Source: Bacteroidales bacterium (GTDB taxonomy: Bacteria > Bacteroidota > Bacteroidia > Bacteroidales > Lentimicrobiaceae). From it: a stretch of DNA of 64,000 nt. The notes under the pieces are model-generated. The model was not told the origin of the DNA. It worked only from the letters and a program-made list of their open reading frames with translations, and did no database searches. The stretch is from the NCBI GenBank assembly GCA_016709025.1, contig JADJEQ010000047.1, positions 5,379 to 69,378 on the forward strand. The letters are read 5' to 3'. Of this stretch, positions 16,778 through 26,216 are shown one piece after another (within the stretch, counting starts at the first letter, position 1; each line of letters begins with the position of its first letter). Made by a program: the position numbers and the translations under genes.

Positions 16778-18823
16778 ATGAAATTAATAAACAATAATAA
16801 ATGGGGATCGCACAAAGTGTGGTTTTCTTACAGCCTGACGATCAAAAGTTTTTTAATCAGTGCTTTTATCATGGCAGGTGTTTACATGCCCCTCGGTGCT
16901 CAGGAAGCTCAGTTTACCAGGCCATCGTGGTGGTTTGGCGCAGCAGCCGGAGCAAACTTTAACTTTTACGAAGGCTCAACAATGGAGTTGAATTCAGAAT
17001 TAACTGTTCCTACAGTCTTTCACAAGGGCAACGGCATTGGACTTTATATTGCCCCGCTCGTTGAATATTACAAACCTGACACAAGACTGGGACTCATGTT
17101 GCAGGCAGGATACGACAGCCGCAAAGGTGCATTTGATCAAGTGAATACACCTTGTAATTGCCCTGCAGACCTGTCTACCGATCTCAGCTATATTTCATTT
17201 GAACCCAGTCTTCGTTTTGCTCCTTTCAAATCAAGTTTCTATTTGTATGCCGGGCCGCGGTTTGCTTATAATCTGACAAAATCATTCACCTATCAGCAGG
17301 GAAATAATCCTGCTTATCCTGAACAGGTTATCATTGCCCCGGAAGTTAAGGGTGATTTCAGCAATATGAATGAAATACAGATATCAGGGCAGATCGGTGC
17401 AGGTGTGGATATTCCACTGTCTTCACAGGATCATCAAACTCAGTTTGTGCTTTCTCCGTTTGTATCTTTTCAGCCTTATTTTGGCCAGTTGCCACGTTCG
17501 ATTGAAACCTGGAACATAACTACCATCAGGGCAGGTGCTGCCATCAAACTGGGCAGAGGCAGAAAGATTGAAACAACACCCAGAGCAACATTGCCTGAAG
17601 TTGTCGTTGTAACCGGACCTGAAGTTAAGTTTTCCGTCAACGCTCCCGGGAATGTTCAGTCAGAAGTTAAAGTGAAGGAAGTATTCCCGATCCGCAATTA
17701 TGTATTTTTCGATCTTGAATCAACCGAAATACCTGATCGTTATGTTTTGCTCAAAAAAGAACAGGTAAAGGAATTCAGGGAAGACAACCTGGATTCATAT
17801 TCTTCCAAAAATCTTTCAGGCCGTTCAGATCGACAGATGAATGTTTATTACAACATCCTCAACATTCTTGGAGATCGTATGGTAAAGAATCCCAATGCAG
17901 GTATCACGCTGGTAGGTTCATCTGAAAAAGGCCCTGCCGACGGACGCAAAATGGCTGAATCGATCAAAACTTACCTGGTGAATGTATTTGGCATTTCCGG
18001 ATCAAGGATTACGACAGAAGGCCGCACCAAACCAGTTATCGCATCTGAACAGCCAGGTGGAACACTCGAACTTGTTTTGCTTCGCGAGGGAGACCGAAGG
18101 GTTTCTATCGAAAGCAATTCACCGGCCCTGCTGATGGAATTCCAGAGTGGCCCCAATGCACCGTTGAAGCCTGTAGAACTTATTGTGGTGCCTGAAGCCC
18201 CGGTTGAAAGCTATGTCGCTTTTGAATCAAAAGGTGCTGAAGAAGCTTATACATCATGGTCGCTTGAACTCAGGGATGAGAAAGGTGTTGTTCAGAATTA
18301 CGGGCCGTACACTGAGGAAAAGGTAAGCATACCGACAAAAACCATTTTGGGCACAAGGCCGGAAGGCGACTATAAAGTTACCATGACCGGACAAACGAAA
18401 GATGGTAAAACGGTTAAAAAGGAAGCCACAACCCATGTGGTACTCTGGACCCCGGCCAAAACCGAGGAAGCCATGAGATTCAGCGTTATTTACGAATTCA
18501 ATGAATCAAGTGCCATAAAAATTTATGACAAATACCTCACAGAAGTCGTAATGCCTAAAATTCCTGTGAATGCAAAAGTTGTTATCCGCGGTTATACCGA
18601 TATCATCGGAGATGAAACCAACAATAAGGAACTGGCGTTGGCCAGGGCCAACGATGTAAAGGGAATTCTTGAAAAAGCATTGTCGAAAGCCGGCAGAAGC
18701 GATGTGAAATTTGAGGTTTATGGAGTTGGTGAAGACCAGAAAACTGCACCATTTGCAAATAAATTTCCTGAGGAACGCTTTTATAACCGTACCGTTATTA
18801 TCGATGTTCTTCCCGTGAAGTAG
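16778..18823 (+). CDS. OmpA-family protein with N-terminal barrel and two OmpA-like domains
   Basis: A 681-residue protein with a long positively charged signal region (cleavage expected near residue 42, PLGAQ). An outer-membrane barrel follows (about 45-265), then a first OmpA-like domain (about 300-450: YVFFDLESTEIP, NPNAGITLVGSS, RITTEGRTKPVI, LLREGDRRVSI). An Ig-like linker and a second OmpA-like domain complete it (about 560-680: VIYEFNESSAIKIYDKYL, VVIRGYTDIIGDETNN, FPEERFYNRTVIIDV). Such proteins anchor the outer membrane to peptidoglycan. It follows the DUF3494 lipoprotein after 189 bp containing a MITE-like element; no separate stress promoter was found, so it may rely on read-through from P5. 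Confidence 0.88.
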   Translation: MKLINNNKWGSHKVWFSYSLTIKSFLISAFIMAGVYMPLGAQEAQFTRPSWWFGAAAGANFNFYEGSTMELNSELTVPTVFHKGNGIGLYIAPLVEYYKPDTRLGLMLQAGYDSRKGAFDQVNTPCNCPADLSTDLSYISFEPSLRFAPFKSSFYLYAGPRFAYNLTKSFTYQQGNNPAYPEQVIIAPEVKGDFSNMNEIQISGQIGAGVDIPLSSQDHQTQFVLSPFVSFQPYFGQLPRSIETWNITTIRAGAAIKLGRGRKIETTPRATLPEVVVVTGPEVKFSVNAPGNVQSEVKVKEVFPIRNYVFFDLESTEIPDRYVLLKKEQVKEFREDNLDSYSSKNLSGRSDRQMNVYYNILNILGDRMVKNPNAGITLVGSSEKGPADGRKMAESIKTYLVNVFGISGSRITTEGRTKPVIASEQPGGTLELVLLREGDRRVSIESNSPALLMEFQSGPNAPLKPVELIVVPEAPVESYVAFESKGAEEAYTSWSLELRDEKGVVQNYGPYTEEKVSIPTKTILGTRPEGDYKVTMTGQTKDGKTVKKEATTHVVLWTPAKTEEAMRFSVIYEFNESSAIKIYDKYLTEVVMPKIPVNAKVVIRGYTDIIGDETNNKELALARANDVKGILEKALSKAGRSDVKFEVYGVGEDQKTAPFANKFPEERFYNRTVIIDVLPVK

Positions 18824-18852
18824 TATTCGCTTTTCATATTATTGATTTCTAT

Positions 18853-18899
18853 AAAAGGATGCTGTCTAGAAAAACCGGGCAGCTTCCTTTTATTTTTAT
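18853..18899 (+). terminator. Rho-independent terminator
   Basis: AAAAGGA-GCTG arm pairs with CAGC-TCCTTTT, followed by ATTTTTAT. It ends the OmpA gene transcript. Confidence 0.65.
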
Positions 18900-19408
18900 A
18901 ACCACTTTTGTCCTGTTAAAATTATTACAAGTCCTGCCACAGGCTGTCCCGACTTTGCTGGAAAGCCACTAACCTGCCAGCCGGCAGGCTGGAACACCAG
19001 GTCTGCCTGTCGGCAGACAGGTTGCACTAAATCGCCATATCCATGAGAATGTTTTAATGAGAATTGCCTGCAATTTAATATTCGATTGAGCGTTCTGAAC
19101 AATCAGACTTTTTCCGGGGATTCCGGAGATGATTTATTGTAGAATTCAGTACATCACTTTTATCCGAAAAAAATATCAAAACATTTAAGATCAACTTTTT
19201 AGCATAACGATTGGAAGCTGTTTACGTTAAGACTCAGATATTAATAAAACAAGTATGGTCTTTTAGCGTAACTTAGGGTACTCGTTAGCGGAGGGTTTAT
19301 TCAGGTTCCAACAGCTGCTTTTAGTTGTCCGGAATTATTGCCGGATTACCCATAAGTACAAGCCTCCCGGAAACATTTTAAGTTACATTTTATACAATAT
19401 TGAAGGCC
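18900..19408. repeat. Intergenic with REP-like palindromes
   Basis: Two palindromes at 18973-19022 built on CCTGCC/GGCAGG and CTGCCTGTC/GACAGG arms. The rest up to 19408 is AT-rich with no gene or stress promoter seen. Confidence 0.6.
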
Positions 19409-21004
19409 ATGCAGGTAGCTGTAAACAGAAAAAAAATAGTGTTTTCTCCGGATCCCTCCAGGGTGATTGCCCGTTTTTTGCAATTGAGTGATGACAGATC
19501 GGCTGATATTATCAGAAAGGTACTGGCCATGCCTGAAAAAGAGGTAAACATTGCGATGAGCCAGTTGTTGAGAGGCTATTCACGGCGTCACAGGAATATT
19601 TCGAGGATATTTGAGAAACATTTTGCCAAGTTGGCGCTGGTGTTTGATAAAATCGAAGTAAATGAAGAAGACCTGAGTGTGACACAAAAAGCCTTGATTG
19701 GCTCCTATTTTACCATGGAGTATTCTATTGAGTCGGCGGCTTTTTTCAATCCTTCTATGGTAGAGAATCCTGATCAGTCAGAATTAAGACAGGGTGAGAA
19801 AAGGGTGATCATCAGCTTCAGGGCAACAGGTGAAGGACATATTTCGTCGATAGTTTTCAGGTCGGGCGTACTCGATAAAAATGGGAATCTCAGTATAGAA
19901 CCTGTAGGTAAAATGCTGGCCGAGGCGGATGTGATCAAACGGCATGTATATGATAAGAAATCATTCAAAAAAAAGCTGGCCGATATGCAGGTTCAGGCAA
20001 CCGTAATTGCACCTGTTCTATTGGATAAGCCGGAGACTAAGCAAGATCAGGCCAATATAATAGCACCGGCAAAAAGTACAAAACCTGATGAAGCGCAGGA
20101 ACATACAAAGGCTATTTCACCGGCATTTATACTGGATAAACTGGGCGATAAATTCACCTATGGTGAATTAATGAAAAACCTGGAAATTGCAAAAAAGGAT
20201 CCCAATCTGCCGGAAAGTCATATCACCATTCTGAATCATATGATGTGGCTTGCTTCTTCACATTACGAGATTCACTTTTCAATTGATTCTGCAATCTCAG
20301 AACGAGTGATTTTCCCGATTTCAGCCACCGAACAAAAGGGTATTGAAGATGCCCGCTTTGTAAAATTTACAGAGGATGATGGCGAAATAACCTATTATGC
20401 CACCTATACAGCCTACGACGGATTGGCCATTCTACCAAAATTAATCAGCACAAAAGACTTTTATAATTTCAAAATAATGCCGTTAAACGGGGAAATTGCC
20501 CAAAACAAGGGGATGGCCCTGTTCCCAAGAAAGATCAACGGGAAATATGCCATGCTCTGCAGGATTGATGGTGTGAATAATTATATCGCCTATTCCGACA
20601 GTATCAATATCTGGCGGCAAGCGAAAATAATTCAGCAACCAAAGTATCCCTGGGAACTGGTGCAAATTGGTAATTCCGGTTCCCCGATAGAAACAAAAGA
20701 TGGCTGGCTGGTGATTACCCATGCAGTTGGTTCAATGAGGGAATACACGCTGGGCGCATCATTGTATGAACTTGAGAACCCGGAAAAAGAAATCGGCAGA
20801 CTCATCAACCCTTTAATGGTTCCCGATGAATCGGAGCGGGAGGGTTATGTGCCCAATGTAATATATTCATGCGGTTCGATTGTACACAATGGAGATCTTA
20901 TTATCCCCTATGCAATGTCTGACCATTCATCAACCTATGCTACAGTTGACCTCAGAGAATTACTGGATGTACTGAAAGCTTCCGGAAATTCCAATAACCA
21001 ATGA
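19409..21004 (+). CDS. GH130-like glycosidase/phosphorylase, paralogue 1
   Basis: I start at the ATG at 19409 (MQVAVNRKKIVFSPDPS), which aligns with the paralogue downstream; the frame opens slightly earlier with a TTG. The 531-residue product has the sequence layout of the GH130 five-bladed propeller family: FFNPSMVENPDQ, RVIISFRATGEGHISSI, the GIEDARFVKF motif (Asp at 314, matching the GxEDPR-type catalytic motif), YYATYTA, and ALFPRKINGKYAMLCR. GH130 enzymes are mannoside phosphorylases or hydrolases on beta-mannosides. The N-terminal about 100 residues (LLRGYSRRHRNISRIFEKH) are an added helical region. A nonconserved Lys/Gln-rich insert (about residues 190-230) is missing in paralogue 2. 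The exact substrate is unknown. Confidence 0.85.
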   Translation: MQVAVNRKKIVFSPDPSRVIARFLQLSDDRSADIIRKVLAMPEKEVNIAMSQLLRGYSRRHRNISRIFEKHFAKLALVFDKIEVNEEDLSVTQKALIGSYFTMEYSIESAAFFNPSMVENPDQSELRQGEKRVIISFRATGEGHISSIVFRSGVLDKNGNLSIEPVGKMLAEADVIKRHVYDKKSFKKKLADMQVQATVIAPVLLDKPETKQDQANIIAPAKSTKPDEAQEHTKAISPAFILDKLGDKFTYGELMKNLEIAKKDPNLPESHITILNHMMWLASSHYEIHFSIDSAISERVIFPISATEQKGIEDARFVKFTEDDGEITYYATYTAYDGLAILPKLISTKDFYNFKIMPLNGEIAQNKGMALFPRKINGKYAMLCRIDGVNNYIAYSDSINIWRQAKIIQQPKYPWELVQIGNSGSPIETKDGWLVITHAVGSMREYTLGASLYELENPEKEIGRLINPLMVPDESEREGYVPNVIYSCGSIVHNGDLIIPYAMSDHSSTYATVDLRELLDVLKASGNSNNQ

Positions 21005-21099
21005 GGATATATCCCTGCATCATACAGTTATTAGAAATTGGATATACCCAGGTATAATCTCAAGGTATTATTCTATAATCATTACAATTTGGATCATTG

Positions 21100-21120
21100 A
21101 GCCCGGTTTCACGGGCTTTT
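21100..21120 (+). terminator. Rho-independent terminator
   Basis: AGCCCG / CGGGCT stem with a 6-base loop followed by TTT. It separates the two GH130 paralogues, which are therefore probably transcribed separately. Confidence 0.65.
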
Positions 21121-21210
21121 GACATGCATTAAATTATAATTGTGTATAATGGGTTACAATCACATTGAAAATCAATTAATTATTACTGCCAACTTACTAA
21201 GAAAACTACA

Positions 21211-22755
21211 ATGCGTGTTGATGTAATCAGAAAAGATTCTTTGTTTTCACCTGACCCGGGCAGGATTATTCCCCGGTTTACTTTTACGACAGAAAGCAGG
21301 AGCATTGAAATCCTGAATGCAGTGCTTGCTTTTACTGAAGTAGAAGTATCAATTGCCATGAATCAATTACTCAGGGGTTTTTCTACGCGTCACAGGAATG
21401 TTACCCGGATATTTGAAAAACACTACAATAAACTCAGCCATTTGGTTTCAATGCTTAATATTGATGAAAAGAAACTGAGTTTTGCCCGGAAAGCATTGAT
21501 TGGATCTTGTTTTACCCATGAATATTCCATCGAATCAGCTGCTTTTTACAATCCATCTGTCGTAGAGCACCCTGATCAATCCGGATTGCTACCAGATGAA
21601 AAAAGGGTGATTTTTAGCTTCAGGGCAACCGGTGAAGGGCATATTTCTTCCATTGTGTTCCGCTCTGGTGTTCTTGACAGTGAAAATAACCTGATGATGG
21701 AGCCGGTCGGCAGAATGCCTGCTGAAGCGGATGTGGTTAAGCGTAACATTTACATCAAAAAGGCTTTTTTACAAAAGCTGAGTGTGATGCAGTCAAAGGA
21801 AAATGTTGTTTTAACTTCCCTTTTGCTGGGTAACCTTGGGGAAAGTTTTAGTTACAGTGAATTGATGCGATGCATGAATGAACAGCAGAATAGACCGGTA
21901 TTTCCTGATAAAGCGCTCGCCAGCCAGATAATGTGTATGGCATCTTCTCAATATGAAATTGATTTTTCAATTGATTCAGCCATCTCAGAAAGGGTTATTT
22001 TTCCTTTTTCTTCAGCCGGGCAAAAGGGAATTGAAGATGCCCGTTTTGTAAAATTTACCGAAGATGATGGTGAGATAACCTATTATGCTACCTATACTGC
22101 CAATAATGGGACATCCCTTGTGCCGAAACTGATTAAAACATCAGATTTTTATCATTTCAATGTTATACCTATGTATGGGGAAATTGTCGCGAATACAGGA
22201 ATGGCTTTGTTCCCCAGAAAAATAAACGGCAGATATGCCATGCTGTGCAGAATTGATGACGTTAACAACTACATTTCCTACTCGGATAACATCAACATAT
22301 GGCATGATGCTGAACTTTTGCAAAAACCGAAATATCCCTGGGAAATTCTTCAGATCGGGAATGCCGGTTCACCCATTGAAACGGAGCAGGGCTGGTTGGT
22401 GATTACGCATGCAGTAGGCCCGATGGGAAAATGCGTGATTAGTGCATCCCTGTTCGATTTGGATGATCCTGGCAGGGAAACCGGCAGGCTCAGGGAACCT
22501 TTGATTTTGCCTGACAAAACGGAGAGAGAAGGTTATGTGCCAAACGTAATATTTTCATGCGGTTCAATCATTCACAATGAGAGCCTCATCATTCCCTATT
22601 CGATGTCGGACCATACATCAAGTTATGCATCCGTCGATTTAAAGGAACTTATGAATGAACTTCAGGGAGTTGAAAAATCAATCACTGAATCCATTGACAA
22701 TCAGATCGATGGTCTGATCAATAGCAGATATAACAGTGTATTAAAAGTAGCCTGA
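21211..22755 (+). CDS. GH130-like glycosidase/phosphorylase, paralogue 2
   Basis: A 514-residue paralogue of the preceding gene with the same landmarks: helical N-terminus (LLRGFSTRHRNVTRIFEKH), FYNPSVVEHPDQ, VIFSFRATGEGHISSIVFRSG, GIEDARFVKF (Asp at 276), ALFPRKINGRYAMLCR and WLVITHAVG. It lacks paralogue 1's insert and has a longer acidic C-terminal tail (ITESIDNQIDGLINSRYNS). The pair probably arose by tandem duplication and then diverged. It lies upstream of the stress operon at 23.5 kb. The product may work with the glycosyltransferases at 26217 and 38937, but nothing in the sequence names the substrate. Confidence 0.85.
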   Translation: MRVDVIRKDSLFSPDPGRIIPRFTFTTESRSIEILNAVLAFTEVEVSIAMNQLLRGFSTRHRNVTRIFEKHYNKLSHLVSMLNIDEKKLSFARKALIGSCFTHEYSIESAAFYNPSVVEHPDQSGLLPDEKRVIFSFRATGEGHISSIVFRSGVLDSENNLMMEPVGRMPAEADVVKRNIYIKKAFLQKLSVMQSKENVVLTSLLLGNLGESFSYSELMRCMNEQQNRPVFPDKALASQIMCMASSQYEIDFSIDSAISERVIFPFSSAGQKGIEDARFVKFTEDDGEITYYATYTANNGTSLVPKLIKTSDFYHFNVIPMYGEIVANTGMALFPRKINGRYAMLCRIDDVNNYISYSDNINIWHDAELLQKPKYPWEILQIGNAGSPIETEQGWLVITHAVGPMGKCVISASLFDLDDPGRETGRLREPLILPDKTEREGYVPNVIFSCGSIIHNESLIIPYSMSDHTSSYASVDLKELMNELQGVEKSITESIDNQIDGLINSRYNSVLKVA

Positions 22756-23456
22756 AAGGGTTTTGAAATTTAAAGACTGTTTAATTTTTAATTCCATTAT
22801 CAATAGGCCAGTCCTTTAGGGCAGGCATAATAATAAATAAAAGAACCAGGGGCAAAATCCTGATAAATTTGTAAATTCATCCGTAATTAATTTCCTTTTT
22901 AAAGGTCGGACGCCTGACTGCCACAGCCAGGGAACCTGCCTGCCTGAAACTGACAGTCAGGCAGGCCAACATGTTTAACATTAATCATTTATTTGCCTGC
23001 CTGCTTAAGAACATTCAGGCAGGTTTCTGCATGCACTTCATTTGGGTTTCAATACAAATTTTTCAGGATTTTGCCATAATCAGTGATATTTTATTCGAAA
23101 TCCGCCCTAAGGAACGGATGTAAGCAGGGCCTGCTGAAAAACCGACAATAAGTACATTATCAGAATCATACAATGAAAATTTAAATTCTTTGTGCAAGGT
23201 ATTTGTGAAACTTTATCACTTTTCCCTGCACCTTCATAAAGTTGACAAAATAGAATCCCGTAGGGATTTCCGGGGAACTCCTGGCGGAGTTTTTCAGCAA
23301 GCTCAAAGTAAAAGGGTTATCTGATGGTATAATCTTCTAAATACATAGTGAAGATAAATTTTTGCATAATCCGGTTGTCTTTATTTTGTGCTTATAATCA
23401 GGGCTGTTCCTTAAAGGGGCGGCCTTTTTTTATTCGTTTTAACTCTTTTCCCAATG
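22756..23456. repeat. Intergenic with REP-like hairpins and a terminator-like hairpin
   Basis: Hairpins at 22938-22966 (GCCTGCCTGA / TCAGGCAGGC) and 22996-23023 (CCTGCCTG / CAGGCAGG) resemble the REP-like units near 18.97 and 48.2 kb. A smaller hairpin at 23276-23294 (AACTCC / GGAGTT, then TTT) looks like a terminator. No gene is evident. Confidence 0.65.
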
Positions 23457-23492
23457 TGAGAATGATGTAATACTGATTTAAAATTATGTAAC
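23457..23492 (+). promoter_or_regulatory. Stress-type bipartite promoter P6
   Basis: TGAGAATGATGTAA at 23457-23470 (one mismatch at the third base) and TGTAAC at 23487-23492, spacer 16 bp. The leader to the ytxH-like gene is about 65 bases. Confidence 0.78.
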
Positions 23493-23561
23493 GAATTGTG
23501 GGTGTGTGTAGCTGAACTTTGCATGATCAAATAATTCATTAACCCTTAAAATCATACAACA

Positions 23562-23840
23562 ATGAATGCAGGTAAAATAATATTAAGCGCAGTTGCAAGT
23601 GCGGCCATTGGTGCCGCATTGGGAGTTTTATTCGCCCCGGATAAAGGCTCATCCACCAGAAGAAAAATTTCGAAAAAGAGTGGTGATATGACAAATGATC
23701 TGGAAAGAAAGTTCAACAAATTTGTGGATAAGTTTTCCAAAAAGTTTGAAAAACTGCAGGATGACGCCACCGAAATGGCTGAGGAAATTAAGTCCAAAGC
23801 GGAAGATACTTCAGCAAAATTCGGCAATAACAAAGTCTGA
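23562..23840 (+). CDS. YtxH-domain stress protein
   Basis: A 92-residue protein starting MNAGKIILSAVASAAIGAAL with one N-terminal membrane helix, then the YtxH-typical GVLFAPDKGSSTRRKISKKSG and a long amphipathic Lys/Glu-rich helix (residues about 40-90). YtxH proteins are general-stress proteins in Gram-positive bacteria and common in Bacteroidota; their molecular role is unknown. It is the first gene behind promoter P6. A palindrome after its stop (GCAATATCC / GGATATTGC, 23878-23913) may partly attenuate the transcript before the three downstream genes. Confidence 0.9.
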   Translation: MNAGKIILSAVASAAIGAALGVLFAPDKGSSTRRKISKKSGDMTNDLERKFNKFVDKFSKKFEKLQDDATEMAEEIKSKAEDTSAKFGNNKV

Positions 23841-23877
23841 TTTTCCTGCTTGTAATACTATCAGGTAAGTGGAAAGT

Positions 23878-23913
23878 GCAATATCCAACAGATAAAACTC
23901 CGATGGATATTGC
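23878..23913 (+). terminator. Possible attenuator hairpin
   Basis: 9-bp perfect stem GCAATATCC / GGATATTGC with an 18-base loop and a mixed C/T tail. It could reduce expression of downstream genes relative to ytxH. Confidence 0.5.
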
Positions 23914-23948
23914 TTCTTCCTTGTCAGGTATAATATAAAAATCAGAAC

Positions 23949-24290
23949 ATGGAAACACCGTCGAGTTTATTGCAAACGCTATTTGAGCAAATTAAGGATC
24001 TGGGTTTAACTACCTATGAACTTACCAAACTGAAAGCACTTGAAGCCATTACGAAGATTGTTTCAAAATTGGTGTCAAAACTTATCGTAGTGCTGGTGAT
24101 TTCCATGTTTGTTCTGATTCTTAATTTTGGACTTGCGTTGTATCTTGGAGAAATTCTTGGGAAGATTTACCTTGGATTCTTCATCGTCGCAGCATTTGAC
24201 CTTATTGTGGGAATTGTATTTCATTTCTTTCTTCATAAATGGATCAATAAACCGGTGAGCGATTCAATTATTTCTGAGGCACTTCAATAA
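23949..24290 (+). CDS. Holin-superfamily-like membrane protein
   Basis: A 113-residue protein with a short cytoplasmic N-terminus (LFEQIKDLGLTTYELTKLKALE) and two membrane helices (about 42-65 and 73-95). The layout matches the Actinobact_holin-X / phage-holin-like family often found with YtxH genes in Bacteroidota. It is not a phage lysis protein here: no lysis partner or phage gene is nearby. It lies in the ytxH-AI-2E stress operon, eight bases before the next gene. Confidence 0.75.
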   Translation: METPSSLLQTLFEQIKDLGLTTYELTKLKALEAITKIVSKLVSKLIVVLVISMFVLILNFGLALYLGEILGKIYLGFFIVAAFDLIVGIVFHFFLHKWINKPVSDSIISEALQ

Positions 24291-24298
24291 ACTGTATC

Positions 24299-24709
24299 AT
24301 GGAAAAAGTAGAAACATTGGCCGGACTAAAGGCTACCATTGAGGCTTTGGAAGCCAGGCAGGAAGAACAATCTATGCAATTGCGCTATCAGGCTGATCTT
24401 TCTTATGAAAGTCTGAAGCCGGTGAATCTTATTAAAAGTGTTTTCAGTAACTCTTCCGCACCCTCCAGCAGATCAGGTAATTTGTTAAGCAATTCAGTTG
24501 GTTTAAGTGCTGGTTATATTGCAAAAATTGTAATTGAAGGTGCCATGAAAAGACCGTTGAGCAGGCTTGTTGGTAATGCTGTAATGTTTGGAATACAAAC
24601 TATTATTGCGAAAAACCCCAACACAATACGAAATATAGGCACAGGGTTATTTAGCCTGTTAAGGCGAAGTAGGAAAGAAACGCAAACGGAACTGAACCTC
24701 AACAATTAA
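24299..24709 (+). CDS. Conserved-type hypothetical protein in the stress operon
   Basis: A 136-residue protein with a coiled-coil-like N-terminus (LKATIEALEARQEEQSMQL, residues about 9-27), a Ser-rich linker and a weakly hydrophobic C-terminal half (AGYIAKIVIEGAMK, LVGNAVMFGIQTIIAKN). I do not recognise a family. It is tightly packed: eight bases after the holin-like gene and seven before the AI-2E gene, so it should be cotranscribed and possibly functions with those membrane proteins. Confidence 0.75.
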   Translation: MEKVETLAGLKATIEALEARQEEQSMQLRYQADLSYESLKPVNLIKSVFSNSSAPSSRSGNLLSNSVGLSAGYIAKIVIEGAMKRPLSRLVGNAVMFGIQTIIAKNPNTIRNIGTGLFSLLRRSRKETQTELNLNN

Positions 24710-24716
24710 TCCGAAA

Positions 24717-25844
24717 ATGAAGCAACCCGACATTGAGATGGCTGCCATCTATAAATTTCCATTTTATGCGAAGGCTGCGCTCCTGTTGGTAGGATTTTAT
24801 GTTTTTATCAGTATGCTTTCCATAGGTCAGGGAATCATTGTTCCCCTGATCTTTTCGATTATTCTTGCCATTTTGCTTCATCCGGTTGTCAATTTTTTTG
24901 TCAGGATAGGCATTAATAAAATATTTGCGATTATAATCACTTTATTCCTTACTATAATTGTGATAGCAGCGTTTGGTGCTTTGATATTTTCGCAGGCGAG
25001 CCGTTTCAGCGAAACATGGCCGGTACTGGTTGATAAATTTACGCTCATGCTCAATCAAAGCATTGGTGTTATTTCTGGTTATTTTGATATTAATCCACAA
25101 AGCATTCATGCCTGGATTTCAAAAACCAAGGTTGAACTTATTAATAACAGTGGTTCTGCCATTGGACAGACAATTATGACTGTTGGTAGCAGCCTGGTGG
25201 TTTTGTTTCTGGTTCCGGTTTATATTTTTTTAATCCTCTTTTATCAACCACTCCTTATTGATTTTATTCACCAGCTTTTTGGAAAAGACAACAAAAGTAA
25301 GGTTGGTGAAATAATTTCCCAGACAAAAACAGTTGTGCAGCGCTATTTGGTTGGATTGGTTATTGAAGTTATCATCATTGCTGCTCTTGAAATTGCCGCC
25401 CTTTTCATACTAGGCATTGAGTATGCCATTCTGTTGGGAGTTATAGGGGCATTGCTCAATCTTATACCCTATATAGGCGGTCTTGTGGCCGTAGCCCTGC
25501 CAATGATGGTAGCGCTGGCTACCAAAGATTCAGGCTGGTATGCGGTGTATGTATTGGCAATCTATTATTTCATTCAATTAATAGATAACAACTACATCGT
25601 TCCCAAGATAGTAGCCTCAAAAGTAAAAATAAATGCCCTTTTCTCAATCATAGCCGTGATAGCCGGAAATGCATTGTGGGGAGTGTCTGGTATGTTTTTG
25701 TCTATACCGCTTCTGGCCATTGTAAAACTGATTTTCGACCACATTGAGTCTATGAAACCCTGGGGATTTCTTTTGGGCGACACAATGCCATCGATTCTGA
25801 AGATTGACCCCATCCTGAAGAAAATCAAAAAGCTGTCCGGATGA
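24717..25844 (+). CDS. AI-2E/PerM-family membrane protein (copy 1)
   Basis: A 375-residue protein with about eight membrane helices in the AI-2E/PerM arrangement: two N-terminal helices (GIIVPLIFSIILAILLHPVVNFF), a periplasmic loop with short helices, VVLFLVPVYIFLILFY, then the family's conserved GVIGALLNLIPYIGGLVAVALPM and DNNYIVPKIVASKVKINAL with a final WGVSGMFLSIPLLAIVKL. The family includes exporters (TqsA-like, PerM) of unclear substrate. It ends the P6 operon. A second member lies at 55786-56844. Confidence 0.88.
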   Translation: MKQPDIEMAAIYKFPFYAKAALLLVGFYVFISMLSIGQGIIVPLIFSIILAILLHPVVNFFVRIGINKIFAIIITLFLTIIVIAAFGALIFSQASRFSETWPVLVDKFTLMLNQSIGVISGYFDINPQSIHAWISKTKVELINNSGSAIGQTIMTVGSSLVVLFLVPVYIFLILFYQPLLIDFIHQLFGKDNKSKVGEIISQTKTVVQRYLVGLVIEVIIIAALEIAALFILGIEYAILLGVIGALLNLIPYIGGLVAVALPMMVALATKDSGWYAVYVLAIYYFIQLIDNNYIVPKIVASKVKINALFSIIAVIAGNALWGVSGMFLSIPLLAIVKLIFDHIESMKPWGFLLGDTMPSILKIDPILKKIKKLSG

Positions 25845-26216
25845 GTTTCGCTGATGTATTATGCAGATGAAGGTATTTTAAGCATTTGCAATTGAATGAT
25901 AGGATCCGAGCATTCCAGGATGATTTATGATATTTTTTTACCTGATTTTCAGATCAAGCCTGCAGGTAAATTTTCGCGGGAAATATCTCCTGAAAGTGAA
26001 TGGCCTCTGAAAAAATAATAAGGATTTACCGACAGCCTGATTTTGATAAAAGATTCCCTCCAGGTTGAATTAAAAACTGGTGGAAAATGCTTTAAAAACA
26101 TGAAAATCAGGTATATTATAGATTATTTTTTTGGGAATCTACTTTTTACTCTGATGTTTTTTTGTCACTACGGCTCTTTGCGAAGTGGAATCCGGATTTA
26201 AATGTGGGAGGAATAA
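25845..26216. other. Intergenic, nothing assigned
   Basis: AT-rich spacer without a gene, repeat or stress element that I can see. A good ribosome-binding sequence (GGGAGG) lies just before the ATG at 26217. Confidence 0.5.

Noticed and set aside
23949..24290. Holin-like gene as evidence for a prophage
   Set aside because: No lysis, structural or integrase genes nearby; the family is a normal neighbour of YtxH in stress operons.
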